A stretch of DNA of 64,000 bases from Lawsonibacter sp900766145 (GCF_030372275.1 NZ_JAUDDJ010000003.1), one strand, 5' to 3'. Numbered from the stretch's first letter, positions 15,655 to 24,102 are shown. The notes: a model not told the origin generated them from the sequence alone. Numbers and translations: made by a program.

Positions 15655-17274
15655 TTAAGTCAGCAATTCCAACAGTTGCCGGATGCTCTTCTTGCCAAAG
15701 GAGACCTGCTCCCCGCTGTTGACCACCAGGCAGGGGACGCTCATGACCTGGTACTTTTCCCGCAGGTCGGGAAAGTGGTTCAGGTCGTAGACCTGGGCGG
15801 TGATGTTCGGATTTTCCGCGGCAACACGCTGGGCGGCGGTCACCAGTTCTGGGCACATGGTGCAGGAGAGGGACACCAACACCTGAAGATCCATTGTTTT
15901 TTGAATGGCATGGATGGCGTTCCGGCTCTCTTCGTCCAAAGCCTGTCCCGGCCCGGCGGCGTTGTAGAGGCCCAGAACGAAGGAGGTGAACTCATGGCCG
16001 CCGGGGACGCCGTGGAAGGCAAGGCCCGTCCAGTCGCCGTCCGCCCGGCAGACCCGGACGCAGGGCAGATGGTCCGCACTGGCGGGGTCACCCACTTCAA
16101 CAGATAATTTCCCGCTCTGGGCCGCCAGCTCATCCATGTATTGCCGCAGTTCGGCGGACAAGGGCGTTTCATCCAGAAACAGACGCAGGATCAATGGCGA
16201 TGCCATCCGGGCGAACACCGTGTGGAGCTGAGAGAGCATATCCCCGTTAAACAGAGTGCTGCCTGCCTCAGCGGGTGCCGCCGCTTCCTCTGCCCGGCTC
16301 ACTGGTTGCTGGGGGCGGAGGCCAGTCCTGGCCTGCATGGCGGCGCACAGCCGCTCCAGCTCGGTGGCGGCCAAAGCGCCGTCACCCACGGCGGTGACCA
16401 CCTGCCGCAGGGGCTTGACACATACGTCCCCGGCGGCATACAGGCCGTCCGCCGTGGTCTTCTGGCTGCGGTCGGTGAGGATATAGCCCTGCTCGTTCAG
16501 ATCCGCCAAGCCCTGTACCAATTCTGTGGCCGGCTCATATCCGGCAAAGACGAAGACGCCGAAGGTCTCTCCGTCCGCCGCGTGGTGCTTGGTCACCTGG
16601 CCGGTCTTTGTGTTGCGATAGCGGATGAACCGCAGGGCGGTATCGCCGGATACCTCCTCCACCACCGTGTTGGTGAGGACGGTGATCTTCTCGTGGTTCC
16701 GGGCGGCGTCCGCCGTGGCTTGGGCGCAGGTGAATCCGTCGCCCCGGATCAGGATGGTCACGTGGCGGGCGTACTTGGTAAGGAACACGCTCTCCTCGGC
16801 GGCCGCGAAGCCGCCGCCCACCACAAAGACGTCCTTGTCGGTGAAGAATTCGCCGTCGCAGGTGGCACAGTAGGCCACGCCCCGGCCCCGGAACTGCTCC
16901 TCCCCCTGGAAGCCCACCATGCGGGGATGGGCGCCAGTGGCCAGCAGGACGCCGAAGCATTTCAAATCGCACCGGCTGGTCCGCACGGTTTTCACATCGC
17001 CGGTGAGATCCAGCCCGGTGACCTCCGCCAGGAGAAATTCCGCGCCGAAGGACTCGGCCTGTTTCCGCATGCTCTCCGTGAGGGCGGCGCCGCTGGTCCG
17101 CTCCACGCCAGGAAAATTGACCACCTCGGAGGTGATGGTGATCTGGCCGCCGAAGTGGTCCTTTTCCACGACCACCACCCGGTAGCGGGCCCGGGCCAGG
17201 TATAGGGCGGCGGTCAAGCCTGCCGGCCCTCCGCCGATGACGACAACGTCATAGAGGTTTTCCGTCTGTACCAT
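15655..17274 (-). CDS. Thioredoxin reductase-like FAD oxidoreductase with C-terminal glutaredoxin-like domain
   Basis: A 539-residue fusion. Residues 1-310 form a thioredoxin reductase: FAD motif IGGGPAGLTAALYLARA (about 13-29), redox-active CATC at about 136-139, NAD(P)H motif VVGGGFAAAEE and the second FAD motif DGLYAAGDV. Residues about 345-539 are a tandem thioredoxin-fold unit with a CxxC in SLSCTMCPEL (about 463-472). E. coli AhpF has the same parts in the opposite order. It begins 3 bases after the AhpC stop, so it is the likely electron donor of AhpC. Confidence 0.9.
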   Translation of the reverse strand: MVQTENLYDVVVIGGGPAGLTAALYLARARYRVVVVEKDHFGGQITITSEVVNFPGVERTSGAALTESMRKQAESFGAEFLLAEVTGLDLTGDVKTVRTSRCDLKCFGVLLATGAHPRMVGFQGEEQFRGRGVAYCATCDGEFFTDKDVFVVGGGFAAAEESVFLTKYARHVTILIRGDGFTCAQATADAARNHEKITVLTNTVVEEVSGDTALRFIRYRNTKTGQVTKHHAADGETFGVFVFAGYEPATELVQGLADLNEQGYILTDRSQKTTADGLYAAGDVCVKPLRQVVTAVGDGALAATELERLCAAMQARTGLRPQQPVSRAEEAAAPAEAGSTLFNGDMLSQLHTVFARMASPLILRLFLDETPLSAELRQYMDELAAQSGKLSVEVGDPASADHLPCVRVCRADGDWTGLAFHGVPGGHEFTSFVLGLYNAAGPGQALDEESRNAIHAIQKTMDLQVLVSLSCTMCPELVTAAQRVAAENPNITAQVYDLNHFPDLREKYQVMSVPCLVVNSGEQVSFGKKSIRQLLELLT

Positions 17275-17277
17275 GGC

Positions 17278-17841
17278 TTACAGCTGCCCCACCAGATCCA
17301 GGCTGGGCTTCAGAGTCTCGGCGCCGGGCTGCCACTTCGCCGGGCACACCTCGTCCCCGTGCTCCGCCACGAACTGGCAGGCCTGGACCTTCCGCAGCAG
17401 CTCATCGGCGTTGCGGCCCACGTTGCCGGCGTTGACCTCATAGGCAACGATCTTCCCCTCCGGATTCACGATGAAGCTGCCGCGCTCGGCCACGCCGTCG
17501 GCCTCGATATAGACCTCAAAATCTTTGGCCAGACAATGGGTGGGGTCGGCCAGCATGGGATACTGGATATTCTGGATGCGCTCGGAAGCGTCATGCCACG
17601 CCTTATGGACGAAATGGGTATCGCAGGAAACAGAGTAGATTTCGCAGCCGATGGCCTGGAATTTCTCATAGAGATTGGCCAGATCCTCCAATTCTGTGGG
17701 GCACACAAAGGTAAAATCGGCAGGATAGAAGAAGAACACGCTCCACTTGCCCAGGATGTCCGCCTTGGAGACAGCTCGGAAAGCGTTGTTCTGGTAGCAC
17801 TGTACGGTGAAATCGGCAATTTCTTTCTGAATCAGGGACAT
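17278..17841 (-). CDS. ahpC: Alkyl hydroperoxide reductase AhpC (2-Cys peroxiredoxin)
   Basis: A 187-residue peroxiredoxin, the same length as E. coli AhpC. Peroxidatic Cys47 lies in FYPADFTFVCPTE and the resolving Cys at about 166 in GDEVCPAKW. The ATG at 17841 is chosen because it starts the conserved MSLIQKEI; GGAGGT lies 10 bases before it. It is first in an operon with the thioredoxin-reductase fusion, a small membrane protein, DUF3793 and flavodoxin, behind a consensus promoter carrying the box, linking peroxide defence to iron status. Confidence 0.95.
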   Translation of the reverse strand: MSLIQKEIADFTVQCYQNNAFRAVSKADILGKWSVFFFYPADFTFVCPTELEDLANLYEKFQAIGCEIYSVSCDTHFVHKAWHDASERIQNIQYPMLADPTHCLAKDFEVYIEADGVAERGSFIVNPEGKIVAYEVNAGNVGRNADELLRKVQACQFVAEHGDEVCPAKWQPGAETLKPSLDLVGQL

Positions 17842-17873
17842 GGGTGATTCAACCTCCATTCATATTTCTTGCA

Positions 17874-17928
17874 GTTAGCTGTCGCTAACCGTAAAAGAAT
17901 TATATAGGGTTTTCTATCTCCTTGTCAA
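17874..17928 (-). promoter_or_regulatory. Consensus promoter with box before ahpC
   Basis: On the minus strand TTGACA (17928-17923), an 18-base spacer and TATAAT (17904-17899) are followed by the box GTTAGCGACAGCTAAC (17889-17874). The box starts 9 bases after the -10, as in the other operons of this type. Confidence 0.85.
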
Positions 17929-18000
17929 GAGGGAGTGCGCACGGCTCTGAATATGTATCGCTCGACTCAATAAAACCGCTTCTATAATAAGTCGGCGGGC

Positions 18001-18054
18001 TTGATTTTTGCGTTAAGCAGGTGTATACTGCTCTTGGGTTAGTTATTGCTAACC
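18001..18054 (+). promoter_or_regulatory. Promoter with perfect box before the second methyltransferase operon
   Basis: TTGATT (18001-18006), a 17-base spacer and TATACT (18024-18029), then GGTTAGTTATTGCTAACC at 18037-18054. The box is identical to those at 8571 and 24811. Confidence 0.82.
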
Positions 18055-18077
18055 TATTTTGAGGGATGAGGGTGCCT

Positions 18078-18728
18078 ATGGAACTTTTTCGATCTTTCCT
18101 TCGCAACACACGAAAACCGGAAGGTTTTCTGGGCAAGTGCATGGTAGCCAGCATGAATTATGCCCATGCCGCCCTGGCGGACTGGGGACTGGGCTGTTTG
18201 CCGAAAACAGGTCCCGTCAGGATTGCGGAACTGGGCTGCGGCGGCGGCCGAAACATCCGGGCCCTTCTGCGAAAATACCCTGCCGCAACTGTCACCGCCC
18301 TGGACTATTCGGAAATATCCGTGGAAAAGGCCAGAAATATCAATCAGGAAGAACTGCAGGCCGGCCGCTGCCGTGTCATACAGGGAGATGTTTCTCGCCT
18401 CCCTTTCGAGGATAGGGCATTTGATCTGGCGACTGCCTTTGAAACGGTATATTTCTGGCCCGGCCCCACGGAGAGTTTCCGGGAGGTGTACCGCATCTTG
18501 CGGCCGGGCGGCATCTTTCTGATCGTCAATGAAGTGGACGGAGAAAATCCCCGAGACAGCAGGTGGCTTTCTGTCATTGATGGGATGAAGATATTCAACC
18601 GGAGCCAGTTTGTCACCTTTCTCACCGAGGCTGGTTTTTCTAAGGTCATCGTGAAGCGGGATGCGAAAAGACACTGGCTCTGTGTGCTGGCGATCCGGGA
18701 GGATGCGGGGTGTTCAGGCAATAAATAA
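18078..18728 (+). CDS. Class I SAM-dependent methyltransferase
   Basis: A 216-residue methyltransferase: SAM motif I RIAELGCGGGRNI at about residues 48-60, motif II ALDYSEIS, post-motif LPFEDRAFDLATAFE and LRPGG at about 142-146. The ATG at 18078 has GAGGG in front; an ATG at 18066 would add four residues. It is the first gene of an operon with a membrane protein, a second methyltransferase and an ATC-hydrolase-like protein. Substrate unknown. Confidence 0.85.
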   Translation: MELFRSFLRNTRKPEGFLGKCMVASMNYAHAALADWGLGCLPKTGPVRIAELGCGGGRNIRALLRKYPAATVTALDYSEISVEKARNINQEELQAGRCRVIQGDVSRLPFEDRAFDLATAFETVYFWPGPTESFREVYRILRPGGIFLIVNEVDGENPRDSRWLSVIDGMKIFNRSQFVTFLTEAGFSKVIVKRDAKRHWLCVLAIREDAGCSGNK

Positions 18729-18766
18729 CAAGAGAGGTCCCTTATGAAAAATGCGGGAGGATTTCT

Positions 18767-19279
18767 ATGAACTGGACGCGCAGCATCTTGGACGGGCTCG
18801 CTATGGCGGCCTATTTTAACCTGTTCGCCGCATCGGCTGCACTGTATAAGCCCCGGCTGATGTTTCCCTGCTATCCGTCCGCCATCATCAAGGCGGCCAA
18901 GGAGCCGCCTACAAAGCGAGAAGCTGCCGGATATTGGCGGTGGATCATCTTGTGGGAATGGCTCCCGCTGTTGCTTTACGGCACCCTCAGCGCGGTGGCG
19001 GACGGGACACATGGTTTTTGGCGCCTGGCGTTGACGGGCTACATCCAGTGGATGATGGTCAACCTAGGCGATCTGTTTTTCCTTGATGTGTGGCTGATCC
19101 AGAAAAAGACGAAAAACCGTTTTGTGATCTCTGGCACAGAGGGACATCCCGGCTATGAGTTCAAGGCATGGATGAAGGATTATGCGTTACCGGAGCATCT
19201 GCTCCAGTGGCCGCTTTTGCTGTGCCCGCTGCTGGCGGCGGCTCAGGCGGGATTGGGACTGTTATTGCAGAAATTATGA
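18767..19279 (+). CDS. Integral membrane protein of unknown function
   Basis: A 170-residue protein with about four hydrophobic helices (near residues 7-25, 62-80, 88-112 and 145-165) and a loop rich in charged residues before the last one. The ATG follows GGGAGG. No domain recognised. It lies between two methyltransferase genes of one operon; the following methyltransferase has its own N-terminal membrane anchor, so the two could form a membrane complex. Confidence 0.7.
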   Translation: MNWTRSILDGLAMAAYFNLFAASAALYKPRLMFPCYPSAIIKAAKEPPTKREAAGYWRWIILWEWLPLLLYGTLSAVADGTHGFWRLALTGYIQWMMVNLGDLFFLDVWLIQKKTKNRFVISGTEGHPGYEFKAWMKDYALPEHLLQWPLLLCPLLAAAQAGLGLLLQKL

Positions 19280-19296
19280 TACGAGGAGAGGGTCGG

Positions 19297-20111
19297 ATGA
19301 AACATGAAAAATCCCGACATGAGGAGATCCACCTTGGTACTCACGGCGAGGACTATGGAAGTTGGATGTCCAACCCGGTCTTTTACATGATCGGCGGTCT
19401 GCTGGCCCTATCTGTTGTGCTGGCGGTGCTGTCCTTCACAGTGTTCCGGCTGCCATGGCTAGGAGCGGTTTTTTCGGTGGCCGCCGCAGCATTTCTGGCC
19501 CTGCTCTGTTGGTGCGGCTGGATACGCAAACAATACGCTTTCGGCGGCGGTGGGATGATGGAGCGGACCCACCAGTGCCTGCTCGCCCACCTGGGCTTCG
19601 ATGGCAAGGGGACGCTGCTGGATGTGGGCTGCGGCTCCGGCGCCCTGTCCATCCGGGCGGCCCTCACCTGGCCGGAAGCGCAAGTCACCGGTATCGACTA
19701 TTGGGGCGTGGCATACGGCTACGGCCAGCCCATGTGCGAGAAGAACGCCGCCAGTGAGGGTGTAGCGACCCGGTGCCGGTTTCAGCACGGGGACGCCCAT
19801 CAGCTGGACTTCCCCGATGATACCTTTGACGCGGTCGTAAGCAACTATGTCTATCACAATATTACCGGCGCGGATAAGCAAGCACTGCTGCGGGAGACCC
19901 TGCGGGTATTAAAGCCCGGTGGGGTATTTGCCCTGAATGACGATATGAAGCCCCGGATGTACGGGGACATGGAGCCTTTGCCCAGGATCTGCGGGAGGCC
20001 GGATTTCAGGAGGTGCGGCTGGTGGATACCGCCACGGAGGTGTTCGGTTCCCAGCGGCGGGCGGCCATGATGATGCTGGGCGACTCCCGGATGCTGGTGG
20101 GGCGGAAGTAA
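19297..20111 (+). pseudogene. Membrane-anchored SAM methyltransferase, frameshifted near the C-terminus
   Basis: Starting at ATG 19297, the protein has two hydrophobic helices (about residues 27-70) and a methyltransferase domain (LLDVGCGSGALSIRAA, then GIDYWGVAYGYG and SNYVYHNIT) closely similar to the gene at 2101. After MYGDME (about base 19974) the frame changes: restoring one missing G gives AFAQDLREAGFQEVRLVDTA and an end MLVGRK with stop TAA at 20109-20111, matching the paralogue's YGDMDEFLRKLREDGFQEAQL ... GRK. Uncorrected, the frame ends at 20070 with an unrelated tail. The SAM-binding core is intact, so it is either a recent pseudogene or a sequencing error. Confidence 0.8.
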
Positions 20112-20125
20112 GACGGAGGTTTGTC

Positions 20126-20785
20126 ATGACCTATACATATTGTGAAAGGCTGATGTGGGCTGCCATCGCTCCTGCCGCATTTCGGTATCTGGCAAGGCAG
20201 GAGTTGGGATGGGATATTTCTGCGTTGAAGCAGCTCTCTAAGCAGATTTACCGGCAAATAGTATCCCGTACCCCGGATATTGGCTCCATGATGGAAAACC
20301 CGTTGCGGGTCTGCCTGACTGGTGGAATTCTATGGCTGTCTATCTATAAGGCGGCAGAAGAAAAAATGAGTGAAAAGCGCTTTGAGGGCATGGTAAGTGC
20401 CAGTATGCGTTCTCCTCTGGTTGTGGCTGCCTTCCGGGGCAAAGCCAAGACTGCATTTACTTTGAAGGCTCAATATAAGCGAGCAGCGACTGCATCTTTG
20501 GCGGATGCAGATAGGAACCCCTTTCAGTGGAATGCCGAGGTCATCTTCGGCCGGGATGCAGAGGAATATACGATCCTTTACCACCAGTGCGGTCTGTGTG
20601 CCCTGGGCCGACAGGAGGGCCTTCCTCATCTGGTTCCCTATCTATGCGCTCTGGACACGATGTCCGTCGACTGGATGGGTGGGCGGCTCTACCGTACCAA
20701 AACACTGGCTACCGGCGGAGACTGTTGTGACTTTTATATCTGCAAAAAGGGTTCCCGTTGGGACAAAGAACGGCAGGGAAAATAG
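20126..20785 (+). CDS. L-2-amino-thiazoline-4-carboxylic acid (ATC) hydrolase-like protein
   Basis: A 219-residue protein of the ATC hydrolase family, recognised from the C-terminal pattern YHQCGLCALGRQEGLPH (about residues 152-168) followed by CALDTMSVDW, a GG-LYRTKTLA block and GGDCCDFYICKK. The conserved Cys and acidic residues of the family are present. The founding enzyme opens a thiazoline ring to S-carbamoyl-cysteine. It follows the frameshifted methyltransferase by 14 bases in the box-controlled operon. Thiazoline rings also occur in siderophores of the yersiniabactin and pyochelin type, so such a ligand is conceivable but unproven. Confidence 0.75.
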   Translation: MTYTYCERLMWAAIAPAAFRYLARQELGWDISALKQLSKQIYRQIVSRTPDIGSMMENPLRVCLTGGILWLSIYKAAEEKMSEKRFEGMVSASMRSPLVVAAFRGKAKTAFTLKAQYKRAATASLADADRNPFQWNAEVIFGRDAEEYTILYHQCGLCALGRQEGLPHLVPYLCALDTMSVDWMGGRLYRTKTLATGGDCCDFYICKKGSRWDKERQGK

Positions 20786-20800
20786 AAAGAGGAAGATTTG

Positions 20801-21058
20801 ATGACGCTTGCGGAGTTTCGCCGGGCCTATCTCACCGCCACTACCGTAAAGGAGGGATTCCGCCGCCTCTACGGTCTGCCGGTCCACACCTGGCTGCGCC
20901 AGCGGCGGATGGAACGGGCGGCAGAGTTGCTGCACACGCCCGAACTAAGTCTGGAAGGCGTGGCCAAAGCGGTAGGTTACAGCAGTGTCAGTCAATTTAT
21001 CGCTGCTTTCAGGCAGCAATATGGGCTGACACCGGGCCAGTATCGCAAAAATGTCTAA
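20801..21058 (+). CDS. AraC-type helix-turn-helix domain protein, truncated
   Basis: An 85-residue protein consisting only of an AraC DNA-binding region: KEGFRRLYGLPVHTWLRQRR, then MERAAELL and the second helix-turn-helix LSLEGVAKAVGYSSVSQFIA, ending GLTPGQYRKN. The first helix-turn-helix is incomplete and there is no sensor domain, whereas complete AraC proteins in the window have 258-344 residues. It follows the ATC-hydrolase gene with a GAGGAAG ribosome site. It may be a remnant or a functional short DNA-binding protein. Confidence 0.65.
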   Translation: MTLAEFRRAYLTATTVKEGFRRLYGLPVHTWLRQRRMERAAELLHTPELSLEGVAKAVGYSSVSQFIAAFRQQYGLTPGQYRKNV

Positions 21059-21161
21059 ACAGGCAACTATTTGACCGATTCAGAGATGTGCTTGAGAAGG
21101 ATATCTGCTATACTACTTAAATACGCTAAGAGCTAAGCTTGTTTCCGGGGAGGAGATCTTG

Positions 21162-21242
21162 ATGAAACAGCATCGCTTCTGGGCCTGGGGCGCCGTGATC
21201 TGCATGATCATGGTGATGATTACGGGCTACAAACGCAAATAA
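21162..21242 (+). CDS. 26-residue single-pass membrane peptide
   Basis: GGGGAGGAG at 21148-21155 is followed by an ATG at 21162 and the reading frame MKQHRFWAWGAVICMIMVMI-TGYKRK. It is a basic start, one hydrophobic helix and a basic end. It is 28 bases upstream of the DUF6110 gene. The strong ribosome site and clean membrane profile support translation. It may be an accessory peptide of the metal ATPase, but I recognise no family. Confidence 0.5.
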   Translation: MKQHRFWAWGAVICMIMVMITGYKRK

Positions 21243-21270
21243 AGTATATAGCAGAAAGGAAGAATCCCCC

Positions 21271-21534
21271 ATGATGAAACACTATGTCAGACTGGCCTGC
21301 TTCGTGGGCGGCGCTCTGTTTGGCTCCGTCGGCGTAAAACTGCTTGCCAGCAAGGACGCCAAGAATGCCTATACCCACATTACCGCCGCTGGCCTGCGGA
21401 TGAAGGACAGCGTGATGGAAACCGTTACATCCGTTCAGGAGAACGCCGCCGATATCCTGGCCGCTGCCAAGGACATCAATGAGGCCCGGGCCGCCAAAGA
21501 TGCTGAGGCTCAGGTGGATGGCCAGGAGGCCTGA
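21271..21534 (+). CDS. DUF6110 family protein
   Basis: An 87-residue protein with an N-terminal hydrophobic helix (LACFVGGALFGSVGVKLLAS, about residues 8-27) and a helical, Ala/Glu-rich remainder with the conserved SKDAKNAYTH segment. These small proteins typically lie directly before heavy-metal P-type ATPases in Clostridia, as here. A terminator-like hairpin stands between the two genes. Probable accessory or metal-delivery partner of the ATPase; function unproven. Confidence 0.8.
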   Translation: MMKHYVRLACFVGGALFGSVGVKLLASKDAKNAYTHITAAGLRMKDSVMETVTSVQENAADILAAAKDINEARAAKDAEAQVDGQEA

Positions 21535-21544
21535 AAAACTGCGG

Positions 21545-21572
21545 AAGGGAGCCGGTAAGCGGCTCCCTTTTT
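21545..21572 (+). terminator. Hairpin between DUF6110 and the P-type ATPase
   Basis: AAGGGAGCCG pairs with CGGCTCCCTT around a short loop and is followed by TTTTTCC. It stands inside an apparent operon, so it probably lowers downstream expression rather than ending all transcription. Confidence 0.75.
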
Positions 21573-21591
21573 CCTTGAGGAGAGATTTGCT

Positions 21592-23700
21592 ATGAGAGCG
21601 ACCATCGAACACGAGAGTCGGGGCCGGATGCGTCTGCGGCTCCGGCAGAAGAATATGACTCTCCGGCAGGCGGACCTGCTGGAAACCTGGCTGAAGGGCC
21701 AGCCCTGGGCGAAGGATGCCGTGGTTCACGAGCGTACCTGCTGCGCCATCTTGACGTATGCGGGAGATCGGGCTACGGTGCTCTCCGCCATCGGCAGCTT
21801 CACCTGGGCCGGGGCGGAGGAAGCGGTTACCCTTCCCAGCCACAGCACCCGGGAACTGAACCGGGAGTTTCAAGAAAAACTGGTGGGCAAGGTGCTGATG
21901 AAGGGGGCCGCCGCCCTGTTTTTGCCTGCCCCGCTGCGGATCGCCCGGGTAGTCTGGCACATGGTCCCCTTCCTCCGCAAGGGGCTCCGATGCTTGGGGG
22001 GGCGGAAAATCAAGGTGGAACTGCTGGATGCCCTGTCCATCGGCATCTCCGTCTGCCGCCGGGACTTTGGAACCGCCGGCACCGTTATGTTCCTGCTGGA
22101 GATCGGCGAGCTGCTGGAGGACTGGACGAGGAAGAAGTCTGTGGCCGACCTGGCTAAGAGCCTGTCCCTCCATGTGGACCGGGTGTGGCTGAAAACAGAG
22201 GCCGGGGAGGTGCTTACCCCAATCGGACAAATTAGCCCCGGCGACCGGGTGGTGATCCGGGCCGGGGGCGTCATCCCCCTGGACGGCGTGGTGGCGGAAG
22301 GAGATGTCACCGTCAACCAGGCCTCCCTCACCGGCGAGTCCGTCCCCGTGGCCAAACACCCAGGCGGCACGGTGTACGCCGGTACCGTGGTAGAGGAGGG
22401 CGAGTGTGTTCTGGAGGTGAAACAGGCCTCCGGCCAGGGCCGCTACGACCAGATCGTGGAGATGATCCAGCGGTCAGAGCAGATGAAGTCTGGCGCTGAG
22501 GCCAAGGCGTCCAGTCTGGCGGATAAGCTGGTTCCCTACACCTTCGCCGGGAGCCTGCTGAGTCTGGCCCTCACCCGAAACGTGACCCGGGCCCTGTCGG
22601 TGCTCATGGTGGACTTCTCCTGCGCCCTGAAGCTGGCCATGCCCCTGGCGGTGCTCTCCGCCATGCGGGAGGCGGGACGGGAGCACATCACCGTCAAAGG
22701 CGGCAAATTCTTGGAGGCGGTGGCCAAAGCGGACACCATCGTCTTTGACAAGACCGGCACCCTCACCCACGCCTGCCCCCGGGTGGCGAAGGTCGTCCCC
22801 TTCAATGGAAAAGAGGAGGCGGAGATGCTGCGCCTTGCCGCCTGCCTGGAGGAGCACTTCCCCCACTCCATGGCCAACGCCGTGGTGGAGGAGGCCCGCC
22901 GCCGGGGGCTGAACCACGAGGAGCGCCACGCCAAGGTGGAATACCTGGTGGCCCACGGCATCGCCAGTTCGGTGGACGGGGAGCAGGTGTGCATCGGCAG
23001 CGCCCACTTCATCTTTGAGGATGAAAAGGGGACCATCCCGGAGGGCGAACAGGCCAAGTTCGATGCCCTGCCCCCGGAGTATTCCCAGCTCTATCTTGCC
23101 ATCGACGGGGTGCTCTCCGCCGTGCTCTGCATCTCCGATCCCCTGCGGGAGGAGGCGAAGGATGTGCTCTCCACTCTGCGGGACTTGGGAGTGAAAAACG
23201 CTGTTATGCTCACCGGGGACAGCCCCCGCACCGCCGCCGCCATTGCCAAGGAATTGGGGGTAGACGACTTCCGGGCCGGAGTGCTCCCGGCGGACAAGGC
23301 GGAGTATGTGGCCGCCCTGCGGCGTGAGGGCCACACCGTCCTCATGGTGGGGGACGGCATCAACGACTCCCCGGCCCTCTCCGAGGCGGACGCGGGCATT
23401 GCTATCAGTGACGGGGCGGCCATCGCTCGGGAGATCGCTGACATTACCATCGCCGCCGACAGCCTGTGGGAGCTAGTGCGCCTGCGGCAGCTGGCTATGG
23501 CCCTTATGCGCCGCATCCAGAACAACTACCGCTTCGTCATCGGTTTCAACGGGGCGCTCATCGGCCTAGGCGTAGTGGGTATCCTGCCCCCGGCCACCTC
23601 CGCCATGCTCCACAACCTGTCCACCCTTGGAGTAAGCCTTCACAGCATGAGCGCCCTACCGGTAGCTGGGCAAGAGACAAAGGTACCGAATGATCTGTAA
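21592..23700 (+). CDS. Heavy-metal-translocating P1B-type ATPase with atypical SCA motif
   Basis: A 702-residue P1B ATPase. The N-terminal 80 residues look like an HMA fold without CxxC (a CC pair only). Core motifs are LTGES (about 246-250), the phosphorylated Asp386 in FDKTGTLTHA, TGDSPRTA and GDGINDSP (about 586-593). The transmembrane metal motif is FSCALKLAMP at about 341-350, where copper and zinc pumps have CPC, CPH or SPC, so the metal cannot be assigned; iron or manganese export is plausible. It follows DUF6110, and few helices precede the actuator domain. Confidence 0.9.
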   Translation: MRATIEHESRGRMRLRLRQKNMTLRQADLLETWLKGQPWAKDAVVHERTCCAILTYAGDRATVLSAIGSFTWAGAEEAVTLPSHSTRELNREFQEKLVGKVLMKGAAALFLPAPLRIARVVWHMVPFLRKGLRCLGGRKIKVELLDALSIGISVCRRDFGTAGTVMFLLEIGELLEDWTRKKSVADLAKSLSLHVDRVWLKTEAGEVLTPIGQISPGDRVVIRAGGVIPLDGVVAEGDVTVNQASLTGESVPVAKHPGGTVYAGTVVEEGECVLEVKQASGQGRYDQIVEMIQRSEQMKSGAEAKASSLADKLVPYTFAGSLLSLALTRNVTRALSVLMVDFSCALKLAMPLAVLSAMREAGREHITVKGGKFLEAVAKADTIVFDKTGTLTHACPRVAKVVPFNGKEEAEMLRLAACLEEHFPHSMANAVVEEARRRGLNHEERHAKVEYLVAHGIASSVDGEQVCIGSAHFIFEDEKGTIPEGEQAKFDALPPEYSQLYLAIDGVLSAVLCISDPLREEAKDVLSTLRDLGVKNAVMLTGDSPRTAAAIAKELGVDDFRAGVLPADKAEYVAALRREGHTVLMVGDGINDSPALSEADAGIAISDGAAIAREIADITIAADSLWELVRLRQLAMALMRRIQNNYRFVIGFNGALIGLGVVGILPPATSAMLHNLSTLGVSLHSMSALPVAGQETKVPNDL

Positions 23701-23757
23701 AGTTCGGAAGATCCCGCATGAGCTTATTTCGATCATCGACTGTAGGGAGGGCGGAAT

Positions 23758-23988
23758 ATGAAGAAGAGTGCATTCTATCTGATTGGTGCTGTGGTCGGCG
23801 CGCTGCTGGTGCTGCTGGCGGTACCGCTGGGGAACGCCTATATTGGAAATTATCTTTCGATTTATGGCGGGATGGACACCCAGAGCTATGTGTTGCTCAT
23901 GCAGAGCGCGGTAACTGGCTTTCAGATCCTGGGCGGTGTTCTTCTGGGACTCTTCGGCGCGGCGTATCTTTTCCGGCGCAAACCGTAA
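23758..23988 (+). CDS. Small two-helix membrane protein
   Basis: A 76-residue protein, MKKSAFYLIGAVVGALLVLL at the start, with hydrophobic helices at about residues 6-25 and 48-69 and a basic C-terminus (FRRKP). GGAGGG precedes the ATG. It lies 57 bases after the P-type ATPase and directly before a strong terminator, so it likely ends that operon. No family recognised. Confidence 0.65.
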   Translation: MKKSAFYLIGAVVGALLVLLAVPLGNAYIGNYLSIYGGMDTQSYVLLMQSAVTGFQILGGVLLGLFGAAYLFRRKP

Positions 23989-24006
23989 GCAACGATTTTA
24001 TTCTCG

Positions 24007-24042
24007 AATGCCCCGGCGTGCAGTTGTACGCCGGGGCATTTC
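24007..24042 (+). terminator. Strong intrinsic terminator
   Basis: AATGCCCCGGCGT pairs perfectly with ACGCCGGGGCATT (24028-24040), followed by TCTC. It ends the P-type ATPase group. Confidence 0.85.
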
Positions 24043-24102
24043 TCATCGTGCTCTTTGGGGAATTTCCTTCCATGTGCTCCGTGGAGAATTTCCTTCCACC
24101 TC

